The notes: generated by a model from the letters alone, not told the origin. 10,722 bases of DNA from an uncultured Ignavibacteriota bacterium (GCA_937983305.1 CALKAJ010000212.1:1-10722); one strand, 5' to 3'. Positions 1 to 5,625 are shown, counted from the stretch's first letter. A program made the numbers and translations.

Positions 1-49
1 GCGACCACCGAGATCTACACTCTTTCCCTACACGACGCTCTTCCGATCT
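1..49 (+). other. Illumina P5/TruSeq adapter sequence (artefact)
   Basis: The first 49 bases match the TruSeq universal (P5) adapter from within its 5' part to its end (ending GCTCTTCCGATCT). Base 50 is the first possible insert base. This is not biological sequence, and the left edge of the window is a library or assembly end. Confidence 0.98.
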
Positions 50-116
50 AAACTTAATATTTTAAAATAAATTTTTATTGAAAAATATATTAACTATCTT
101 ATAATTAAAAAACACT

Positions 117-575
117 ATGGAATACACCGCATATTACAACTCTCCAATAGGAGAAATCGAAATCAAAGCTGATGATAAATTCATATTATCTCTGGATTTT
201 GTTTTCAAAGCAAAAGATAAACTTCCGGAAAAATTAAATCCCGTTCTCAGGCAATGTAAAAAAGAACTTGATGCATATTTTCGCGGTAAGCTGAAAACCT
301 TTTCCGTAAAAGTTAAACCCAAAGGAACTGACTTCCAAAAATCAATCTGGAAAGCTATTTCATCGGCGAAATTCGGAAAGACACTCACTTACAAACAAAT
401 TGCTGAGAAAGCCGGCAATCCAAAATCAGTAAGAGCTGCCGGAACAGCTTGCGGAAAAAATCCCGTAGCAATAATAATTCCCTGTCACAGAATTATCGGA
501 AGTGACGGAAAACTAACCGGCTATGCAGGAGGTATCTGGCGAAAAGAGTTTTTACTTGGACTTGAAAATCAGTGA
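117..575 (+). CDS. ogt: Methylated-DNA--[protein]-cysteine S-methyltransferase
   Basis: A suicide DNA-repair protein of 152 residues that transfers the alkyl group from O6-alkylguanine or O4-alkylthymine to its own cysteine. The active-site PCHR motif is at residues 122-125, making Cys123 the acceptor. The DNA-binding part shows Tyr92 in TYKQIA, the arginine finger Arg106 in SVRAAGTA, and the Asn hinge Asn115 in GKNP; GYAGG at 135-139 and the terminal WRKEFLLGLE are typical of the family. The short, poorly conserved N-terminal domain (about 1-65) fits Ogt/MGMT rather than the Ada fusion, since no Ada zinc domain is present. The ATG lies in an AT-rich leader without a clear Shine-Dalgarno. It appears to stand alone, 49 bp ahead of the redoxin gene. 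The symbol ogt is a family-level choice; the annotation could equally be written as MGMT. Confidence 0.95.
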   Translation: MEYTAYYNSPIGEIEIKADDKFILSLDFVFKAKDKLPEKLNPVLRQCKKELDAYFRGKLKTFSVKVKPKGTDFQKSIWKAISSAKFGKTLTYKQIAEKAGNPKSVRAAGTACGKNPVAIIIPCHRIIGSDGKLTGYAGGIWRKEFLLGLENQ

Positions 576-611
576 ACCTTTTCGGCAATAAAAGCATTTA
601 ATATAAGAAAA

Positions 612-617
612 AAGGAG
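612..617 (+). promoter_or_regulatory. Strong ribosome binding site for the redoxin gene
   Basis: AAGGAG ends 7 nt before the ATG at 625 and fixes that start. Confidence 0.75.
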
Positions 618-624
618 AAACAGA

Positions 625-1206
625 ATGTTAAAAATCAAGATTCTTATATTATTAGCTTTTATATTTGCTGTTAATTTTAATATGTTCGCTAAAAAACCGG
701 GTGAAAAAGTTGATGACTTTACAATCACAAACTATGACGGAGTTACTTATACCTTATCCGAAGCTTTGCAAACAAATGATGCTGTCGTAATAATGTTTTG
801 GTCAACCGAATGTCCGTTTGTTCAACCTTATACCGAAAGGATAAATTCACTTGCAAATGAATTTTCTGCAAAGAGCATCGGCTTTTGGGCTGTAAATTCC
901 AACATAGAAGAAGATGTAAACACAATCAGAGAGCATAAAGAAAAAAATAACTATCCCTTCGCGATGCTGAAAGATAACGATAATGTAGTCGCAGATTTAT
1001 TCGAAGCGGTAAGAACACCGGAAATATTTGTAATTGGAAAAGATATGACAATACTATATCACGGAAGGATAGACGATAATAAAAACGCATCGCAGGTAAC
1101 AACCTCAGATTTAAAAAACGCTTTAACTGAATTTACTTCAGGAAAAGAGATTACTGTTAAATCCGCACAGCAATTCGGCTGCACGATTAAAAGGAAAGGT
1201 CAATAA
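625..1206 (+). CDS. Exported thioredoxin-fold (redoxin/AhpC-TSA-like) protein
   Basis: A 193-residue protein with an N-terminal hydrophobic segment (about 4-21, ending NMFA) that reads as a signal peptide, so the domain probably acts outside the cytoplasm. The rest is a thioredoxin fold of the redoxin type: PGEKVDDFTI near 25-34, an active-site region WSTECPFVQPY at 59-69 with a single cysteine (Cys63) rather than CxxC, and the cis-proline at Pro132 (RTPEIFVI). A second cysteine, Cys186, lies in a C-terminal GCTIK motif. That motif recurs in this redoxin group and could supply a resolving or metal-binding thiol (inference). A peroxidase or thiol-exchange role is plausible, but the substrate cannot be read. 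The gene is followed after 3 nt by a CxxC thioredoxin-like gene, suggesting one transcript and possibly a redox pair. Confidence 0.85.
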   Translation: MLKIKILILLAFIFAVNFNMFAKKPGEKVDDFTITNYDGVTYTLSEALQTNDAVVIMFWSTECPFVQPYTERINSLANEFSAKSIGFWAVNSNIEEDVNTIREHKEKNNYPFAMLKDNDNVVADLFEAVRTPEIFVIGKDMTILYHGRIDDNKNASQVTTSDLKNALTEFTSGKEITVKSAQQFGCTIKRKGQ

Positions 1207-1209
1207 ATA

Positions 1210-1698
1210 ATGTTAAAAAAACTTTTTGTAATTGCTCTGTTCGCTTTCGCAGTTAGTTCTGTATCGGCACAGGATGTTGAAAAAATAAAATCTGTTGAAG
1301 ATTACAATAAAATTATTTCATCGCTCAAAGGCGAAGTTGTAATGGTTAATTTCTGGGCAACATGGTGCAGTCCTTGCAGAAAAGAATTTCCCGATTTGGT
1401 GAAGCTGTTCAATACATATAAGGAAAAGGATTTCAACCTGATTTTTGTATCATTTGATGATGAATCAGAACTTGAATCCGAAGTAATACCATTTCTAAAG
1501 AAAAACAATGTTGATTTCAAATCATATCTTGTAAAAATGAGCAATCCCGACAGTATCATACTATCATTTGATTCTAACTGGGAAATGGGTATTCCGACTA
1601 CATATCTTCTTAACAAAGAAGGCGAGAGAAAATGGAAAGCACTTGGAAGCAGGAAATACGAAGAATTTGAGGCAGAAGTTCAGAAGCTAATTAACTAA
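1210..1698 (+). CDS. Exported TlpA/ResA-like thiol-disulfide oxidoreductase
   Basis: A 162-residue thioredoxin-fold protein. Residues 1-20 form a clear signal peptide (basic MLKK, hydrophobic core, VSA|Q cleavage site). The active site is FWATWCSPC with Cys53 and Cys56 (WCxxC), and the cis-proline is Pro129 (GIPTTYLL). These are the hallmarks of TlpA/ResA-type periplasmic reductants, which deliver electrons for cytochrome maturation or to peroxiredoxins. Its start lies 3 nt after the stop of the single-cysteine redoxin, and its ribosome site (AGGAAAGG) lies inside that gene, so the two are very probably co-translated. The last codons (QKLIN-stop, from about 1679) lie inside the long direct repeat that bounds the integrated element; a second, non-functional copy of this tail is found near 7412-7429. 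The client protein is not identifiable. Confidence 0.9.
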   Translation: MLKKLFVIALFAFAVSSVSAQDVEKIKSVEDYNKIISSLKGEVVMVNFWATWCSPCRKEFPDLVKLFNTYKEKDFNLIFVSFDDESELESEVIPFLKKNNVDFKSYLVKMSNPDSIILSFDSNWEMGIPTTYLLNKEGERKWKALGSRKYEEFEAEVQKLIN

Positions 1699-1702
1699 TG
1701 CA

Positions 1703-1733
1703 TTGAAAATATAATAAATTATCAATAACTTTG
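1703..1733 (+). promoter_or_regulatory. Native tRNA-Pro promoter, now stranded at attL
   Basis: TTGAAA begins at 1703 and TAACTTTG lies at 1726-1733. The spacing of 20 nt between TTG and TAnnTTTG is that of the Bacteroidota-type promoter. Transcription would begin within a few bases of the tRNA 5' end (1742). It now drives only the truncated tRNA. Confidence 0.6.
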
Positions 1734-1741
1734 TATAAGTT

Positions 1742-1789
1742 CGGGGTGTGGCGCAGTTGGCTAGCGCACCTGAATGGGGTTCAGGGGGT
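1742..1789 (+). pseudogene. Truncated tRNA-Pro(GGG), 5' half only
   Basis: Identical to the first 48 nt of the complete tRNA-Pro at 7473: acceptor 5' strand CGGGGTG, D arm, anticodon arm with GGG, and the start of the variable region. It then runs into element sequence, so the genuine T arm is absent. The element bases that follow (ACCCCGAA, 1792-1799) are exactly complementary to TTCGGGGT at 1740-1747, so a short chimeric RNA with an acceptor-like stem could form. Whether it is made or charged is unknown. Confidence 0.85.
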
Positions 1790-1824
1790 AAACCCCGAAT
1801 AAAGCGATTAAACAGGGTTTTTTT
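1790..1824 (+). terminator. Weak terminator-like hairpin at the left end of the element
   Basis: AAACCC at 1790-1795 can pair with GGGTTT at 1815-1820, directly followed by a run of T to 1824. The loop is long (about 19 nt), so the structure is weaker than a classic terminator. It would end the transcript started at the stranded tRNA promoter, insulating the integrase from it. It competes with the alternative pairing of ACCCCGAA to the tRNA acceptor strand. Confidence 0.4.
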
Positions 1825-1831
1825 ATTAAGG

Positions 1832-1887
1832 TATTACTATTTCTATTACAAATTCTTAAAATTTTGATACTTTTTTTGATGTTTAGA
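1832..1887. other. Candidate integrase arm-binding sites, left arm
   Basis: TATTAC occurs at 1832-1837 and 1844-1849 (12-bp pitch), ATTTTGATAC at 1861-1870 and TTTGATGTTTAGA at 1875-1887. The same three motifs, including the TATTAC pair at 12-bp pitch, occur in the non-coding DNA at the right end (7130-7309). Short motifs shared by both ends of an element fit arm-type sites of a tyrosine integrase. The region is AT-rich, so chance matches cannot be excluded. Confidence 0.45.
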
Positions 1888-1901
1888 AAGGATTAAAAGT
1901 T

Positions 1902-2918
1902 ATGTTTCTAAGCAACAAAAATAAGAGTAAAATTTACAGACTATTTTATCTCAATGAAAGCGGTAAAAGAACCTGTATTTCTACAGGGAGTAAAAGCAAA
2001 GCTGAAGCGTTAAACTTTCTAAAAAATTTCAATGAGAATATCAAAAGTAAAAAGGTAATTAAAAGGAATTACACTTTAAGCGATATTCAGAAACCGATAT
2101 TAGAAGTTATTAAAACTAATTTCAGCAAAAAGAATTTAGAAGGATATAATTTACAGTTTAGAAAGCTGATTAACTTCTTAGGGAATAGATTCCTTGAAAA
2201 CGTCATTCAGTCAGATGTAGAAAGCTATAAGAAAATGAGAATTGAAGCGGGTTTAAAGATTCCGAGCGTTAACAACGAACTTAGATATTTTAACGCTATA
2301 TTTAGCAAAGCGAAGGAATTAAACTACATTGATAAAATTAACTTTAAAATCAGATACCTAAAAGAACCCGAGCAAAACAAAGCATTTAGCGATTCCGAAA
2401 TATCCTTAATACTTGAATCTATTCAGGATAAACAGCTTTATAATATGGTTAAATTAACACTGCTTTGTTGTTTAAGAATATCCGAAACCGTAAATATAAA
2501 AATATCCGATGTCAACTTTGAGAATAAGGAACTAAAGATATATCAGCACAAAACAAACCAAACTAAAATAATTCCCGTCATAGAAAGCATTGAAACCGTC
2601 TTAAAGTCAGCAATAGGGATACACGATAATATTATTGAACTGATTAACCCCGAGAGATATTTATTTAATAAACCAAACTCAAATTATAAATTTAGTGAAA
2701 ATTATATTTCACACAAATTTAAAAGGGTACTAAGACAATTAAATATTCAGGGAAACTTCCACAGCTTACGTCATAGCGGAATATCATTACTGATTAAAAA
2801 AAATGTACCGATTCCAATTGTTATGAGAATAAGCGGGCATAAAAGTATGTCAGCACTACAGAAATATTTCAATATCAATATGGAAGCGGTAAAAGAAGCA
2901 CTTTCAAAAATTTCTTAA
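1902..2918 (+). CDS. int: Tyrosine recombinase (phage-type integrase)
   Basis: A 338-residue site-specific recombinase that would integrate and excise the element at tRNA-Pro. The catalytic set is complete: Arg192 (LRISE), Lys217 in the beta-hairpin (HKTNQTK), His287 and Arg290 (FHSLRHSG), His313 (SGHKS) and the nucleophile Tyr322 (LQKYFN). The N-terminal part has an arm-binding-like beta segment (about 10-30, IYRLFYLNESGKRTCISTG) and a helical core-binding/SAM-like domain (about 57-150). The usual G before the first catalytic Arg is replaced by Cys190-Leu191. Length is normal for the family. The ATG follows GAAAGGA (1886-1892) by 9 nt. It lies directly inside attL, as is usual for integrases, and transcribes away from the tRNA remnant. 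It is not XerC/D-like in context; the target is the 5' half of the tRNA. Confidence 0.95.
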   Translation: MFLSNKNKSKIYRLFYLNESGKRTCISTGSKSKAEALNFLKNFNENIKSKKVIKRNYTLSDIQKPILEVIKTNFSKKNLEGYNLQFRKLINFLGNRFLENVIQSDVESYKKMRIEAGLKIPSVNNELRYFNAIFSKAKELNYIDKINFKIRYLKEPEQNKAFSDSEISLILESIQDKQLYNMVKLTLLCCLRISETVNIKISDVNFENKELKIYQHKTNQTKIIPVIESIETVLKSAIGIHDNIIELINPERYLFNKPNSNYKFSENYISHKFKRVLRQLNIQGNFHSLRHSGISLLIKKNVPIPIVMRISGHKSMSALQKYFNINMEAVKEALSKIS

Positions 2919-2929
2919 ATATTACATCA

Positions 2930-3097
2930 ATGGAAAATTTATTATCAGAAATAAAAAAGTTAAAAAAAGAAAATCAGGAACTTAAAAGAATTATTAAAGG
3001 GATTGAAAAAATATTGAAAGTAAAAGGAGACGGAAACCCCGTTAAAGTTGACGGAAACCCAGTTAAAGAAGACGTTAGCCCCTTGAATACCCCTTGA
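2930..3097 (+). CDS. Small coiled-coil protein, 55 aa (hypothetical)
   Basis: A short ORF starting 11 nt after the integrase stop. Residues 1-31 (MENLLSEIKK, then LKKENQELKR, then IIKGIEKILK) are strongly amphipathic, with a leucine/isoleucine heptad that would form a coiled coil. Residues 33-48 hold a DGNPVK unit twice, encoded by a 21-bp tandem repeat at 3029-3049 and 3050-3070. The stop codon ends at 3097, one base before the first iteron. No family is recognised. It could be a small accessory (excisionase, copy-control or initiator-partner) protein, but only its position suggests this. No clear ribosome site precedes it, and part of its coding DNA may simply be origin repeats. Confidence 0.5.
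   Translation: MENLLSEIKKLKKENQELKRIIKGIEKILKVKGDGNPVKVDGNPVKEDVSPLNTP
3029..3070 (+). repeat. 21-bp tandem repeat, two copies
   Basis: Two adjacent 21-bp units, 3029-3049 and 3050-3070, both starting GACGGAAACCC and containing GTTAAAG; three positions differ. They keep the reading frame of the 55-aa ORF, encoding DGNPVK twice. Confidence 0.8.
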
Positions 3098-3167
3098 ATG
3101 TCAACTGAATATGTCAACTTGTATGTTAACATATATGTCAACTGTTATGTCAACTGTTATGTCAACT
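3098..3167 (+). repeat. Iteron array: six 12-bp direct repeats
   Basis: ATGTCAACT begins at 3098, 3111, 3135, 3147 and 3159, with a variant ATGTTAACA at 3123. Start-to-start distances are 13, 12, 12, 12 and 12. The consensus unit is ATGTCAACTGTT. The variant unit creates a perfect 12-bp palindrome, TATGTTAACATA, at 3122-3133. Regular short direct repeats beside an initiator gene are the signature of Rep-binding iterons, although a 12-bp pitch is shorter than the roughly 17-22 bp of many plasmid iterons. Confidence 0.85.
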
Positions 3168-3168
3168 T

Positions 3169-3232
3169 TAATATTACTTAATAATATTACTCTTTAATAT
3201 CACTTAGTAATAAAACTAATTAATAAAACTGT
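3169..3232 (+). repeat. AT-rich 13-bp tandem repeat, five units (putative unwinding element)
   Basis: Units begin at 3169, 3182, 3195, 3208 and 3221, an exact 13-bp pitch. They read TAATATTACTTA, TAATATTACTCT, TAATATCACTTA, TAATAAAACTAA and TAATAAAACTGT. Adjacent AT-rich 13-mers next to protein-binding iterons are the known layout of DNA-unwinding elements in several bacterial origins. Assignment by position and composition only. Confidence 0.75.
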
Positions 3233-3235
3233 AAT

Positions 3236-3254
3236 AAGGTTTTGAGAAAACCTT
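3236..3254. repeat. Perfect 8-bp inverted repeat (hairpin)
   Basis: AAGGTTTT and AAAACCTT are separated by GAG. A following run TTTCT is too poor in T for a firm terminator call, so an origin or protein-binding structure is as likely. Confidence 0.6.
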
Positions 3255-3268
3255 GTTTCTCTCAGGGT

Positions 3269-3336
3269 TTGTTAATTACTTTAAGAGCTTAGAGCGGGTA
3301 CTTAGGATTGTTAATTACTTTGTCGGTACTTAGAGC
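3269..3336. repeat. Paired direct-repeat boxes downstream of the iterons
   Basis: TTGTTAATTACTTT occurs at 3269-3282 and 3308-3321 (39 bp apart). GTACTTAG occurs at 3298-3305 and 3326-3333, and CTTAGAGC at 3288-3295 and 3329-3336. The nested reuse of three short words within 70 bp is not explained by coding and suggests protein-binding sites between origin and rep promoter. Confidence 0.65.
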
Positions 3337-3425
3337 ATTATTACAGTAAGAACATAGTAAGGGAGTTACGGGGCGGAATATAACTAAAAAAAACATTTTT
3401 CAAGTGATAATTTTGTGCTTTATTG

Positions 3426-3456
3426 TTGACAAAATTTTAGGGTTTGTTTATTTTTG
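3426..3456 (+). promoter_or_regulatory. Promoter for the RHH-rep operon
   Basis: TTGACA at 3426-3431 and TATTTTTG at 3449-3456. The TTG to TAnnTTTG spacing is 20 nt, identical to that in the tRNA-Pro promoter. The first in-frame ATG of the operon follows at 3480. Confidence 0.6.
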
Positions 3457-3479
3457 TATTATAACATTTATTTTTATTA

Positions 3480-3668
3480 ATGTCAAGATTTTTTTTTATA
3501 AATATGAAAACAAACGAAATGAAAAACAACGGTAAAAATTCCCTTGTTTACCTTAAGAAAGGTACAAAGGAAAAGCTAAAAAAGTTTAGCAGGGAAACGG
3601 GCGTAACAATGAGTTTTGCAGTTTCCAAAGGGCTGGAATTATTCTATAAACAATTCAACAAAGGATAA
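3480..3668 (+). CDS. Small ribbon-helix-helix-like DNA-binding protein
   Basis: At most 62 residues. After a basic N-terminus, residues about 21-25 (SLVYL) form a candidate beta strand, 27-41 a first helix (KGTKEKLKKFSRETG), and 43-58 a second helix (TMSFAVSKGLELFYKQ). This order and spacing fit the ribbon-helix-helix fold of CopG/Arc-type repressors. Such proteins often control copy number or the rep promoter in small plasmids, and this gene sits between a repeat array and the probable initiator, so autoregulation of this operon is a reasonable inference. The start is uncertain: the first ATG (3480) is followed by a nine-T run giving FFF, and ATGs at 3504 and 3519 give 54- or 49-residue versions that keep the whole fold. 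Its last codons hold the ribosome site of the next gene. Confidence 0.7.
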   Translation: MSRFFFINMKTNEMKNNGKNSLVYLKKGTKEKLKKFSRETGVTMSFAVSKGLELFYKQFNKG

Positions 3669-3671
3669 ACA

Positions 3672-4496
3672 ATGAATAAAGACGGAATCCCAGTTGTTAC
3701 CGAAAACATTATTTTCCCTTTATGTTTATTATCTTTAGAATATGAATCCAGTCAAGACAAAGCTAATAAATTAATTTCTTATTCAGTGGTCGAATATGCC
3801 AGTTCACTGGAGGGAAGTGTTGACCTTGAAGACGGTAATTATTATTTCATAGAATATCAAAACGAAATGGAGGGTATAATAAAAACTTTGCTTTGCAATC
3901 TTTATTATGAGGATTCTATTGAAGTTGATACAGCTATTAAAAATCATACCGAATTAAAAGAGTTTGTTAATCGTTTTGAAAATACTTACGGGAGGGATTC
4001 ACTTGTTAAGGTACATTCAGGACTGGTCAAAGATTTAGCAAATGAAAAGTTTTCCGAAAGGGATTTTAATATTTATTGCGGGTTAAGGTCTATTGTTGGT
4101 GAAAAGAAAATTTGCAGGGTAACAAACCGAAACATAGCAATAAGGTCAAAGGGTTGTAAATCAAAAAAGGTATATGATAATTTTGGCGGTGAACTTCTAA
4201 CAGATAAACAAATATTATGGTCAATTAAAAAACTTGAAGCCCGAAACTTCTTTAACAGGTTAACAGCTTGTAAGCGGTTGACGTTTTACTCATTTAAAAT
4301 TAAAAACAAAGAAAACTTTATGGAAGAAATTTTAAACAACGTGGTATCAAAAAAAGCAACAAAGCCAAGTTTAAGCAACGAACTTGACAAGCGGATAAAC
4401 AATAAATTAAATAAACTTCAAACTAAAAAAAATAAAAAACAAAATTGCAATATTGTTTCAATGTCGGAATATATCCGAGCAAAACAATGCAGTTAA
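3672..4496 (+). CDS. Probable winged-helix replication initiator (Rep-like)
   Basis: A 274-residue protein with no family recognised outright. Residues about 128-207 look like a winged-helix DNA-binding unit: a helix FSERDFNIYCGLRSIVG, a second around TNRNIAIRSKG (151-161), a helix LTDKQILWSIKKLEARNFF (176-194), then a basic hairpin NRLTACKRLTFYSF that could be the wing. The N-terminal 120 residues are acidic and helical, and the C-terminus (about 236-258) is a lysine-rich tail. It begins 3 nt after the ribbon-helix-helix gene with AAGGA 6 nt upstream of its ATG, so the two are coupled. Lying just downstream of iterons and 13-mers, it is the best candidate for the origin-binding initiator. 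No nickase or polymerase/primase motif is visible, arguing against rolling-circle or primase-type Rep. The function is inferred from context and could instead be a transcriptional regulator. Confidence 0.55.
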   Translation: MNKDGIPVVTENIIFPLCLLSLEYESSQDKANKLISYSVVEYASSLEGSVDLEDGNYYFIEYQNEMEGIIKTLLCNLYYEDSIEVDTAIKNHTELKEFVNRFENTYGRDSLVKVHSGLVKDLANEKFSERDFNIYCGLRSIVGEKKICRVTNRNIAIRSKGCKSKKVYDNFGGELLTDKQILWSIKKLEARNFFNRLTACKRLTFYSFKIKNKENFMEEILNNVVSKKATKPSLSNELDKRINNKLNKLQTKKNKKQNCNIVSMSEYIRAKQCS

Positions 4497-4516
4497 TTAA
4501 AACGAAAGGAAACAAA

Positions 4517-5173
4517 ATGGAATTCCCAGAAAAGGAAAGCAAAGATTTAACAAAGCTCTTGATTTTTACACTACAAAAAATTGGTGAAGCACAAATCAAA
4601 AAAAGTACATCTCAATTAAAACCCGAATATGCTTTAAAGGAATATTCTAAAAGTTACGATTCCGCTATTAGCACTTTTACAGACGGGATAAAATATATTA
4701 ATGAGAAATGCGACAAAAGGAAAGAAGAGTTAAACAAAGCGTATTTAAAAAAGACAAAACCCCTTTATTCAAGCGTTGACAATTCTATTAAAGCAGTTGG
4801 AAGCGTTGAATTTTCCTCAGCATTAAACACACTTAAAAGTTTAACCCCGTCAAGCGTTAATCCATTGATAAACAATTCTCTCAGGGATAATCGTATTGAC
4901 TTTGTTTTCTCTCTTTGTGAAAATTGGAGACTTGCAGGTGAAGACGTACAAAGTGAACTTCTAAAGGTTTATGATTCCCTAAAAATTCAATTCGGATTGA
5001 ATGACATTTCAACTGAAATGCAGGAACTCGAAACATTGAAATTAAGAATTGAAAATTTAAGAAAAGGTGATTTTAACGGAGTTGTTTTATGGGATTCCCT
5101 AAGCTCTCAGGAACTTGAAAGCATTGCGGAAGTAGATTCTAAATTTTATGAAACTTTAAAAATTAAAAAATAA
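4517..5173 (+). CDS. Helical protein of unknown function, 218 aa
   Basis: Not recognised. The start at 4517 is chosen because GAAAGGA (4504-4510) lies 6 nt ahead of it. The longer reading from 4445 would overlap the preceding gene by 52 bp and add 24 residues (MQYCFNVGIY...) that look like shadow coding. The protein is predicted by eye to be almost all helix, with charged stretches such as YINEKCDKRKEELNKAYLKK and STEMQELETLKLRIENLRKG able to form coiled coils. There is no signal peptide, membrane segment or catalytic motif. Its stop overlaps the next ATG (TAATG at 5171-5175), so translation is coupled to the exported protein that follows. A structural or accessory replication role is possible but unsupported. 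Confidence 0.7.
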   Translation: MEFPEKESKDLTKLLIFTLQKIGEAQIKKSTSQLKPEYALKEYSKSYDSAISTFTDGIKYINEKCDKRKEELNKAYLKKTKPLYSSVDNSIKAVGSVEFSSALNTLKSLTPSSVNPLINNSLRDNRIDFVFSLCENWRLAGEDVQSELLKVYDSLKIQFGLNDISTEMQELETLKLRIENLRKGDFNGVVLWDSLSSQELESIAEVDSKFYETLKIKK

Positions 5174-5625
5174 TGAAAACAAAAATTTTAGCAAGTTTAC
5201 TTTTTGTAACAACGATAATAATTTTTTTAGGTATGATTCAAGACTCCCGTTTGTTTATCGGTCAGGTTATTTTGAGAGATACACTTTCAGGGGCACTGAA
5301 AACCGAGCGGATATATGCTCAGGATTCTTTGAGAGTTGACGGGAACGGTGGAATTTATTTTAAAGAATATTCTAAGGTTTACAGCAATGGGAATGAATTA
5401 AGTTTGTCAAATCCGAATAGTATAACATTTAATCTTAATAACAATCCGAGCGGAAACTCGAATATTGTTTTTGACGATACAACTGGAATAAGTTTTAATA
5501 AATCACTGGTCGAATATTTAACAATTGAACCCGTATGGACTTCAAGCGGAGGAACTTCAAATGGTTATATTCAGGTGAATGTCAACGGTGAAACCCGATT
5601 TATACGATTATATGATTCTCAATAA
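5173..5625 (+). CDS. Exported or membrane-anchored beta-rich protein, 150 aa
   Basis: Residues 1-3 are basic (MKTK) and about 4-22 form one hydrophobic segment (ILASLLFVTTIIIFLGMI), acting as signal peptide or N-terminal anchor; no cleavage site is convincing. The rest is rich in Ser, Asn, Gly and short alternating strands (for example GNGGIYFKEYSKVYSNGNELSLSNP and GYIQVNVNGETRFIRLYDSQ), with no cysteine. It thus resembles a small surface or fibre/spike-like domain exposed outside the cytoplasm. Its ATG overlaps the previous stop by one base. It is the only export candidate in the element, so it may act at the cell surface, for instance in exclusion or in a virion. No family is recognised and these roles are guesses. 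Confidence 0.65.
   Translation: MKTKILASLLFVTTIIIFLGMIQDSRLFIGQVILRDTLSGALKTERIYAQDSLRVDGNGGIYFKEYSKVYSNGNELSLSNPNSITFNLNNNPSGNSNIVFDDTTGISFNKSLVEYLTIEPVWTSSGGTSNGYIQVNVNGETRFIRLYDSQ

Larger units (their letters stand above)
1679..1789. repeat. Left direct repeat (attL) of the integrated element
   Basis: This 111-bp block recurs at 7410-7520 (offset 5731) with one visible mismatch, T1692 versus A7423. It covers the last codons of the thioredoxin gene, the tRNA promoter and the first 48 nt of tRNA-Pro. The two copies diverge abruptly after base 1789 / 7520. The crossover must lie inside the block; the exact point cannot be told from one sequence. Confidence 0.93.
2919..3479. other. Origin-like intergenic region with several repeat arrays
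   Basis: Apart from the 55-codon ORF this stretch has no convincing gene. It holds in order a 21-bp tandem repeat, six 12-bp iterons, five 13-bp AT-rich units, a perfect hairpin, two sets of direct-repeat boxes, an AT-rich spacer and a promoter. The arrangement, just upstream of a ribbon-helix-helix gene and a probable initiator gene, is that of an iteron-regulated plasmid origin. This is inference from layout; no known origin is matched. Confidence 0.7.

Noticed and set aside
134..388. Minus-strand open frame inside the methyltransferase gene
   Set aside because: It is antisense to a confidently identified gene, with no motif and no ribosome site.
1302..1616. Minus-strand 104-aa frame within the TlpA-like gene
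   Set aside because: Shadow of a real gene; it has serine-rich, motif-free composition.
3098..3232. CRISPR array
   Set aside because: Units are 12-13 bp with no unique spacers and no cas gene; they are tandem iterons.
4445..4516. Extended N-terminus of the helical protein
   Set aside because: It overlaps the preceding gene and lacks a ribosome site, whereas 4517 has GAAAGGA at good spacing.
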